Source of the DNA: Dehalococcoidales bacterium
GTDB taxonomy: Bacteria; Chloroflexota; Dehalococcoidia; Dehalococcoidales; UBA3254
Length of the DNA: 28,352 bases
Direction of reading: 5' to 3'
Assembly: GCA_016926695.1 (NCBI GenBank)
Contig: JAFGOB010000053.1
Coordinates: 1 to 28,352 of the forward strand
The notes below the pieces were generated by a model, which was not told the origin of the DNA, made no database searches, and was given only the letters and a program-made list of their open reading frames with translations. The position numbers and the translations under genes are program-made. How positions within the stretch are numbered: the stretch's first letter is position 1; the number at the start of each line of letters is the position of its first letter. This document shows positions 23,281 to 28,352 of this stretch, piece by piece.

Positions 23281-23385
23281 TTATCTAAGAAAGGGCCATG
23301 GCCAGTTAAAGCCGAACATTACAGAGAAAGCAATAACAAGAGTTATTAGAAGTGAAAGGAAACTCGCTTTCGCTATTATAAACAT
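23281..23385 (-). CDS. Microprotein B2 (34 residues, single membrane segment)
   Basis: ATG at 23385 follows AAAGGAGGT with a seven-base spacer, among the strongest ribosome sites of the window. The 34-residue peptide starts MFIIAKASFL, continues as a hydrophobic helix (LLITLVIAFSVM) and ends with FGFNWPWPF and Arg. It is the first ORF after the predicted promoter at 23462-23490, with a leader of about 70 bases. Paralogue of B1. The fixed ends with a free middle suggest that the AKASFL and FGFNWPW segments make the important contacts. Function unknown. Confidence 0.74.
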   Translation of the reverse strand: MFIIAKASFLSLLITLVIAFSVMFGFNWPWPFLR

Positions 23386-23461
23386 GTACATTACCTCCTT
23401 TCTGAATCCAAAAAGGATTACATAACTCCCTGCTATTCGTCAACATTTGACATTAACATAT

Positions 23462-23490
23462 ATTATATTAACGGATTTGTCAATAGTCAA
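23462..23490 (-). promoter_or_regulatory. Promoter of the microprotein cluster
   Basis: Minus strand: TTGACT (23485-23490), exactly 17 bases, TATAAT (23462-23467). The -10 is perfect and the -35 five of six. It lies between the AOR gene stop (23553) and B2, so the cluster need not depend on the AOR transcript. Confidence 0.78.
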
Positions 23491-23552
23491 TTGATCTCCG
23501 TAATCGTCTGACAATAGAACAGCCCTTGAAATACATAATGCCTGCTCTTTTT

Positions 23553-25379
23553 CTAGGAAGGCGGGCCGGTGGGGTTTTTCCGGGGAGGCCACATTTCCTC
23601 CACGATGTCCACGAGCCCCAGGGACAGGAGCTTTTGCCTGCTTGGTTTGGTGGTTATAGGGTCCCAGTCAAGCGCTCCCAGATTCCAGAACATCTGTCCT
23701 CTGGTATCGATCGTTACGCCCGCCAGCGGTCCCTCCCTCTGGGGGGGATCCCCGTATATCCTGGGGTGTGCCGCCCATTTCAGCTCATTAATGCCCTCCC
23801 GCAAGTTAAAGACGTGTCTTATGTTGGCGATTCTTTCACCCGCTTTCAGAATATCCTCAACTTTATATTTCAGTCCCGTGACCGCATTAAGAAAGACCGC
23901 CAGCTTGTCCGGTCCCGATCCGAAACCGAGGCCTATCATGCACATCCCGCTGGCATTAACTACATGCCCGGGGAAGCTGTCGGGACCGAATCCCGCGGTA
24001 TGACGGCCGGGAGTTGCATCCAGTTGGTAGCGGGCGAAAGCAGAAAATCCGTGACCCAGCTTGGGGTCGTGCATCCCCAGCTCCTGGCCGCCTATATGCA
24101 CGGCGAATTTTTCAGCGCCCTTTCCGATCTTTTTGGCGGCTATTTTCACGCCGTCCGCCAGTATATTTCCAAAACCTTCCCTTCTGGCCATCTTTTCGGT
24201 CATGGCCACCAGGGCGCGATGGTTGCCCCAGTTCAGTTCTATACCGCCGGTATCACCCTTTGTGATAATGCCGTTCTCATAGCATTCTATGGCGAAGGCC
24301 ATCACGCTTCCGCCTGAGATCGTATCCACGCCATAGCGGTTGCAGATGTCGCCGACCATGTTGATGGACTCGGTATTGGTGTTCCCGCAGTTGGCTCCGA
24401 AACTACCCTGGGTCTCGTACTCCGGCCTCCTGATCCCGGCAGGATATTTATACTCACCGGTACCCTCTTTCAGTGTAGCTTTGCAGGCTACCGGACAATG
24501 CCAGCAGCCCCCTGCTTTTTGAACATAGCCCGCCAGCGTATCCTTGTCTATCCCGGTCACATCCGGCAAGTCAATTATACCTGTGCCGCCCCAGTTCCTG
24601 ACCGGGGTATCTCCGCTTTTGGCCGACTCAGCGGTCATCGCCGACGTCCCGTATTTATGCAGCGACTCCAGTCCGCCGAAACCGGGTGCTCCTTTAAGCG
24701 ATTGTATGTGCTCTTTCCTCAGTCTGAGGATGGCCTCTTTATCCGCCACGGGGACGGGTATACTTCCCCTGGCCGCTACCGCCTTCAATCTCTTGGAGCC
24801 CATTACCGCTCCCAGACCGGAGCGGCCGGCAGCCGAGCCTTTATCCGTCATGATAGACGAAATCAATGATAATTGTTCTCCAGCCGGACCGATGCAGGCT
24901 ACACGGCAGTCCTTGCCGTATTCGTCCATCAGCGTTTGCTCGGTCTCGTAGGTGCTTTTACCCCAGAGGCTGCCGGCGTCTTTCAGCTCTGCCTTTCCCT
25001 CGTCGATCAGCAGGTACACTGGTTTCGGTGAAATTCCGGTCAAGAATACCGCATCGTAGCCCGAGAACTTGAGGTACGGTCCGAAAGAACCGCCTGAGTT
25101 CGCATCTCCCCACCCCCCGGTCAGCGGTGATTTGGCCACAGCGGCATAGCGTGCCCCGCAGGGAATCGAGGTGCCAGTGAAAGGACCGGTTACCAGTCCG
25201 AGCGTATTTTCCGGCCCCAGCGGGTCTACTCCGGCTTTCTGCCGGTCGTAAAGCAGCCTCGCGGCGATACCGTAACCCCCTATGAAATCTCTATACAGGC
25301 TTGCCTGTGGCTTTTCCGATTTTATTCTGCCGGTGGAAAGGTCGATCCATAGAATTTTTCCCATGTAGCCTTTTTGCAT
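23553..25379 (-). CDS. Aldehyde:ferredoxin oxidoreductase-family tungsten/molybdenum enzyme
   Basis: 608 residues, full length for the family. The N-terminal domain has GYMGKILWIDLSTG (4-17), PFTGT and KSPLTGGWGDANSGGSFGPY. AAGRSGLGAVMGSKRLKAVA (183-202) is a family hallmark. The 4Fe-4S ligands are C292-x2-C295-x3-C299 (GCWHCPVACK) and probably C480 in ASGMCMIG; RRPEYET (318-324) is typical. Members carry a bis-pterin W or Mo and a 4Fe-4S cluster and oxidise aldehydes to acids, or reduce acids, with ferredoxin. Some members act on other substrates, such as benzoyl-CoA in Bam complexes. ATG at 25379 is chosen because GGGGAGG, which itself contains an upstream ATG, lies six bases before it. It has its own promoter, and no second subunit is beside it. 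Confidence 0.93.
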   Translation of the reverse strand: MQKGYMGKILWIDLSTGRIKSEKPQASLYRDFIGGYGIAARLLYDRQKAGVDPLGPENTLGLVTGPFTGTSIPCGARYAAVAKSPLTGGWGDANSGGSFGPYLKFSGYDAVFLTGISPKPVYLLIDEGKAELKDAGSLWGKSTYETEQTLMDEYGKDCRVACIGPAGEQLSLISSIMTDKGSAAGRSGLGAVMGSKRLKAVAARGSIPVPVADKEAILRLRKEHIQSLKGAPGFGGLESLHKYGTSAMTAESAKSGDTPVRNWGGTGIIDLPDVTGIDKDTLAGYVQKAGGCWHCPVACKATLKEGTGEYKYPAGIRRPEYETQGSFGANCGNTNTESINMVGDICNRYGVDTISGGSVMAFAIECYENGIITKGDTGGIELNWGNHRALVAMTEKMARREGFGNILADGVKIAAKKIGKGAEKFAVHIGGQELGMHDPKLGHGFSAFARYQLDATPGRHTAGFGPDSFPGHVVNASGMCMIGLGFGSGPDKLAVFLNAVTGLKYKVEDILKAGERIANIRHVFNLREGINELKWAAHPRIYGDPPQREGPLAGVTIDTRGQMFWNLGALDWDPITTKPSRQKLLSLGLVDIVEEMWPPRKNPTGPPS

Positions 25380-25428
25380 CGTATTCCTCCCCATAATTCG
25401 TACAAATAATACAATGTATTTTTGCTTT

Positions 25429-25457
25429 ATTTTATCGCCGGTCCGCTAAAGAGTCAA
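25429..25457 (-). promoter_or_regulatory. Promoter of the AOR-family gene
   Basis: Minus strand: TTGACT (25452-25457), 17 bases, TAAAAT (25429-25434). The same -35 and spacing occur before the microprotein cluster. The leader is about 45 bases, AT-rich, and ends in the GGGGAGG ribosome site. Confidence 0.7.
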
Positions 25458-25631
25458 TACGAGAGTCGAATTAGTGAGTTTTATATGTCCTGAAGACAGC
25501 AGTTATTTCCGAGATTGCCGGGGGCGTATGAGACAATAGACTGATGATGAAAGTGAATATTTTTCGCTGACTTCATAATACAATAATAAGAGAGAGCACA
25601 TTCCGCAATCTGTCGTTCAAAGGAGTACAAA

Positions 25632-25847
25632 ATGGCACGCAAGAAAAAAGAAATGGCGACTGTCTCCGATATTGATGAAATACTGGACCAGATGGGAATA
25701 GACAAAGGGGCTGCCAGGGACAAGGCCAGGACTTACTGTATCGCTAAACTGGAATCCAGCGAGGGAAAGTGTTTGCCCTCGGATGAGCTGTCCCTTCTGG
25801 CCCATGGCTATTTTGACGGCTACTCGGAGTCTCTTAGAGGCGGATAG
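25632..25847 (+). CDS. Small hypothetical protein (71 residues)
   Basis: 71 residues with a good SD (AAAGGAG, six bases before ATG). A lysine-rich start (MARKKKEMATV) is followed by a helical, charged protein without membrane segments and a GYFDGYSESL stretch near the end. It has two Cys (residues 36 and 47) but no metal motif. It is divergent from the AOR gene and stands alone. Not recognised. It could be a small regulator or a nucleic-acid-binding protein given the basic start, but nothing else supports this. Confidence 0.65.
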   Translation: MARKKKEMATVSDIDEILDQMGIDKGAARDKARTYCIAKLESSEGKCLPSDELSLLAHGYFDGYSESLRGG

Positions 25848-25990
25848 CCCCTGAAATTCAGCCCTGAAAAAGAGAAGCTGCCGGTACTTTTCGAAATGGG
25901 CCGGATTAAGTGATCGGGCTATCTCTCATTATCTACCGCTCGAGTGGAAACCTGTTTCCTGATTTGGTAATTCCCTATACATCCCATTTT

Positions 25991-26011
25991 CCTCTCCCTC
26001 GATTGGAGAGG
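25991..26011. repeat. Palindromic intergenic element
   Basis: CCTCTCC (25991-25997) and GGAGAGG (26005-26011) form a seven-bp stem with a seven-base loop, followed by AACAGGTGAGGGTG. This form is common in short dispersed intergenic repeats of bacteria. It lies between convergent genes and could also help terminate either transcript, though no T-run follows. Confidence 0.5.
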
Positions 26012-26062
26012 AATAACAGGTGAGGGTGAACGAATGTGTTCAGGTAATAATGCAGCCATGTA

Positions 26063-27772
26063 TTAGATCACTTTTACCAGCAGCAGCGTGATATCATCAA
26101 ATTGCGGCTGCCCGTCGCTATATGTAAAGACCTCTTTTTCGATAAGGTTGATGATCTCCTGGGCGGAGAGATGTTTGTTTTCATCCACCAGCCTGGAAAT
26201 CCGTTCCTGTCCGAATAGTTCTTGTTTACGGTTGATAGCCTCCGTTACGCCGTCGGTATAAAGCACCAGGATATCTCCCTTGCTGAGAAGAATTTCTTTC
26301 TCTTCAAACTCGACATCGGTCATTAGACCCAGGGCCACGCCCTTGGTGGCCAGCATGATAACGTCTCCCGAGTTTTTACCCATAACCAGCGGGGGATTGT
26401 GCCCCGCGTTAACGTAGGTCAGCGTTTTCCGCTCCGGGTCAAGCACACCATAGAACAGGGTAACGAACATATTGGACCGGACGTCTTCGGAGATCATGTC
26501 ATTGGCCTGGCGTATTACCCTGGAAGGTGTAGGATTGTTGGTAGCATTGGCCCGGATCATAGTCCGGGAAAGGGCCATAAACAGGGCTGCTGGAACACCT
26601 TTGCCTGAGACGTCGGCAATAACCAGCCCCCATTTATTCAAAGAGACAGGAATAAAATCATAAAAATCGCCGCCGACCTCCAGTGCCGGGGTATTCAGAG
26701 CTGCCAAATCAAAACCTTCTATCTGGGGCGAGCTTTCCGGCAGAAAGCTCTTCTGGATGCCTTTGGCAATCTCCAATTCCTTTTGCACGCGCTCTTTTTC
26801 AGCAGTGGTCAGGCGTATGATCTCTATCTGGGCTTTCAGCCCTTCAGCCATTTTGTTGAACGAATTGGCCAGGTCTTCGATCTCATCTCCTGTCTTGACA
26901 TCAACACTGTAGTCCAGGTTTCCCTGTCCGATTACCCTTGCTCCTTTGGTCAGCGCCTGGACCGGTCGTGTAATAGTCCGGGCCAGCCAGAAAGAGAGGA
27001 TAAACACAGCCAGGAGAACTGCCGCATAGACGCCTATAAAGGTATTCTGCATCCTGCTTATGCGGTTGTTGATGTTACGTCCGGTGTCAGCAGCCGAGTT
27101 TTCTATCATGATCCTGGTATTGTTGACGGGTGCTGAAAACTCGGTGATATAAGTAGTTGACCACAACGTCAGTCCTTTTTCAGCGCCCGCTATAGGAACC
27201 CTGATCGGGGCGATAAATGCGTATTTCTGGTTGGCGGAGCCGTCCGGTTCGATCCAGTCATAATAGCCTGAGCTGGAGGCGCCTCCTGCTGATGCCTGGA
27301 TTATTTCCCAGAAGGAAGGAAGCGAGGTGCTGAGCGACGTCAGGTCCTTTCCTTCATTTTCAGGGAATTTATGGACCAGGATTACAAAGCGGTTGGCATC
27401 TACAATGGCTGTATAGCCCGTCTGCCCTATGGGCTGTACGGCTATTGTCCTGAGTTCCTCATCTCCGGATAAATCGTCCAGGGTGAGTTCCGGATGTGCC
27501 CGGAAATACATCTCGATCTGGGCAGCCGTATCCAGGGCTTTCTGCTCGATCATTCTTTCACCCAGGTTTTGCAGGGCTCCCGTGCTTTCCAGTACGGCGC
27601 TGTCTCCTAGGGCCTTATTGCTTTCCAGGGCATAGTCTCCCACTCCCCTGATAGCTGTAAAGGCGATCGCACCGACAATCGCCAGAGAGATGATTGACAA
27701 TAGTAGAAAAATGATCAGGGTTTTGGTGGTCAGGCTCAGCCTAAGGCGCCCTATTTTTTCTAATACAGCCAA
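26063..27772 (-). CDS. Membrane sensor serine phosphatase (Cache-like/HAMP/SpoIIE)
   Basis: 569 residues. TM1 about 17-42; an extracellular sensor region (44-235) resembling a Cache domain, with GQTGYTAIVDANRFVILVHK and GYYDWIEPDG; TM2 about 244-264; HAMP 265-318; a coiled coil (320-345); and a C-terminal PP2C/SpoIIE-type phosphatase (about 355-569). Metal-binding acids are D369 in VGGDFYD, D387 in IADVSGKG, D507 in YTDGVTEA and D559/D560 in QFDDIT. Such proteins dephosphorylate anti-sigma-factor antagonists (RsbV type) in response to a signal and so control stress sigma factors. No RsbV/RsbW partner is in the window. The TTG start has GGGGAGG six bases upstream. A long leader with an unusual promoter region precedes it. 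Confidence 0.92.
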   Translation of the reverse strand: MAVLEKIGRLRLSLTTKTLIIFLLLSIISLAIVGAIAFTAIRGVGDYALESNKALGDSAVLESTGALQNLGERMIEQKALDTAAQIEMYFRAHPELTLDDLSGDEELRTIAVQPIGQTGYTAIVDANRFVILVHKFPENEGKDLTSLSTSLPSFWEIIQASAGGASSSGYYDWIEPDGSANQKYAFIAPIRVPIAGAEKGLTLWSTTYITEFSAPVNNTRIMIENSAADTGRNINNRISRMQNTFIGVYAAVLLAVFILSFWLARTITRPVQALTKGARVIGQGNLDYSVDVKTGDEIEDLANSFNKMAEGLKAQIEIIRLTTAEKERVQKELEIAKGIQKSFLPESSPQIEGFDLAALNTPALEVGGDFYDFIPVSLNKWGLVIADVSGKGVPAALFMALSRTMIRANATNNPTPSRVIRQANDMISEDVRSNMFVTLFYGVLDPERKTLTYVNAGHNPPLVMGKNSGDVIMLATKGVALGLMTDVEFEEKEILLSKGDILVLYTDGVTEAINRKQELFGQERISRLVDENKHLSAQEIINLIEKEVFTYSDGQPQFDDITLLLVKVI

Positions 27773-27891
27773 TCTTCACCTCCCCGGATTCAACAGAATG
27801 CTTCTTATGAACTACTGACTGCTGCGGCATTCTTCCTGTCAGATATCTTCAGATATGAGTGAGACCGCAGATATAAAAGTCTTCTGAAGAG

Positions 27892-27920
27892 ATTATAACT
27901 TATTCCCGGATATTTCCCGG
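27892..27920 (-). promoter_or_regulatory. Possible activator-dependent promoter of the SpoIIE-type gene
   Basis: Minus strand: TATAAT (27892-27897) with no -35 box. In its place stand two direct CCGGGAA repeats (27914-27920 and 27903-27909) with an 11-base period, five bases from the -10. The outer one lies in the palindrome TTCCCGGGAA (27914-27923). Helically phased repeats at this position are typical of activator binding sites. The leader would be about 110 bases. Confidence 0.4.
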
Positions 27921-28279
27921 GAATGTTACTTATCAATCAAGTGATCTTGTTTTAACAAAAGAAAAATGTCTTAGCCGGATAAGCACCTGTGAAACAGGCC
28001 GATTAGTAAAAATACTAACCTTAATAGTACATAATGTCAATATGGATATTATTCTCCCGGATCCGTCATTCAGAGATCTTTCCTCCCCTGAAACAATCGT
28101 CCGTGACTCTTGTTAGAGTCACCAGAAAATATAAAAAAGCCTGTCATTCTGGAGTCTCCCGATACATCTTTCCGTTTGGCGGGAGAAGCACCTGGTGGTG
28201 TGGAGTAGAATTTTCGGGGTAATTCTCCATTCTGGCTTGCAGCCAGCACCCCGAAAGATGAAAATCCTTTTCCCTCTCT

Positions 28280-28296
28280 CCACTTTCCTCGCCCCT
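28280..28296. repeat. 17-base dispersed repeat, copy 2 (inverted)
   Basis: Exact reverse complement of 14264-14280, in noncoding DNA at the right end of the window. See copy 1 for flanks. Confidence 0.7.
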
Positions 28297-28352
28297 CTTC
28301 CATAATTCGCCGCAGCGAATAGGATAGCGGGTACCCACTGGGTGCTGAGGAA

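Larger units (their letters stand above)
22331..23400 (-). repeat. Diverged tandem duplication carrying the B-A microprotein pair
   Basis: Two units, B2-A2 and B1-A1, lie head to tail. The A starts are 525 bases apart and the B starts 609 bases apart. Similarity extends beyond the ORFs: 19 identical bases upstream of each A gene (22524-22542 and 23051-23069), and related sequence after each A stop (for example ACGG(G/A)AAA... and GATGCAG). Boundaries are approximate because divergence is large. The remaining gene-free parts of 22279-23552 hold no other supported ORF. Confidence 0.75.
27773..28352. other. Gene-free region upstream of the SpoIIE-type gene
   Basis: No supported gene. It contains the probable control region of the phosphatase gene (27892-27920), a small hairpin CCTGT/ACAGG (27986-27998) and a perfect TTAGTA-AAAA-TACTAA inverted repeat (28003-28018). 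The 28130-28352 part is low in coding signal, with GTCATTCTGG-like and pyrimidine-rich blocks reminiscent of degenerate intergenic repeats. Confidence 0.6.

Noticed and set aside
22411..23385. Light-harvesting alpha/beta-like polypeptides
   Set aside because: Paired short Trp-rich membrane peptides fit superficially, but neither A nor B has the His that ligates bacteriochlorophyll, and no photosynthesis genes are nearby.
23207..23425. 72-codon plus-strand ORF antisense to B2
   Set aside because: No SD; explained as the shadow of a conserved minus-strand ORF.
27986..28018. Possible riboswitch upstream of the SpoIIE-type gene
   Set aside because: Two small hairpins only; the conserved core of no known class was recognised, and they lie upstream of the predicted -10 of that gene.
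28034..28338. Short ORFs at the right end of the window on both strands
   Set aside because: Overlapping frames with low-complexity pyrimidine or purine translation and no SD; they lie in repeat-like noncoding DNA.

Overview
The window looks like chromosomal DNA of an anaerobic bacterium with roughly even base composition. The best guess is an uncultured Chloroflexota of the Dehalococcoidia type. This is inferred from a bacterial translin, a tungsten/molybdenum AOR-family enzyme, a flavin reductase-rubredoxin fusion, TRAP transport genes, large REC/PAS/GAF sensor kinases and frequent TTG/GTG starts. No rRNA, CRISPR, transposase or phage gene was seen. Most genes have a clear Shine-Dalgarno (SD) site, and many have a good sigma70-type promoter.

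Layout. 65-6076 (minus): an Fe-S/CCG-domain protein and an FAD oxidase (GlcF/GlcD-like pair), then a sensor kinase with a periplasmic solute-binding domain, a lone receiver protein and a receiver-PAS protein; the sensory genes have their own promoter. 6077-10853 (plus): a 1412-residue REC/PAS/GAF histidine kinase preceded by one well-supported and one weaker leader ORF. 10948-11023 (minus): tRNA-Glu. 11181-14003: translin-family protein, MBL-fold hydrolase, small membrane protein and flavin reductase-rubredoxin, the last followed by a strong hairpin. 14443-16494: promoter, structured leader and TRAP transporter DctQ-DctM without a binding protein. 16538-18900 (minus): RsmE, S41 protease and a small zincin. 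19085-20740: PIG-L-like deacetylase and an M50-like membrane metalloprotein. 20938-22278: CoA-transferase. 22411-23385 (minus): four unannotated microproteins. 23553-25379 (minus): AOR-family oxidoreductase. 25632-25847: small unknown protein. 26063-27772 (minus): SpoIIE-type phosphatase with a sensor module.

The most interesting region is 22279-23552, which looks empty if only long ORFs are considered. It holds two types of microprotein (type A, 28-30 residues; type B, 34-35 residues), each present twice in the order B2-A2-B1-A1. All four have strong SD sites. The paralogues keep the same residues at both ends of B and in the core of A through many silent codon changes, and a near-consensus promoter lies upstream. 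This appears to be a duplicated two-component membrane-microprotein cassette of unknown function. Structurally it recalls tandem small-toxin loci such as E. coli Ldr, or small subunits of membrane complexes.

Functionally, the window mixes anaerobic organic-acid and acyl metabolism (GlcDF-like pair, CoA-transferase, AOR, TRAP uptake) with much signal transduction. The sensor kinase beside the GlcDF-like pair may couple extracellular substrate sensing to that oxidation, but this is inference.
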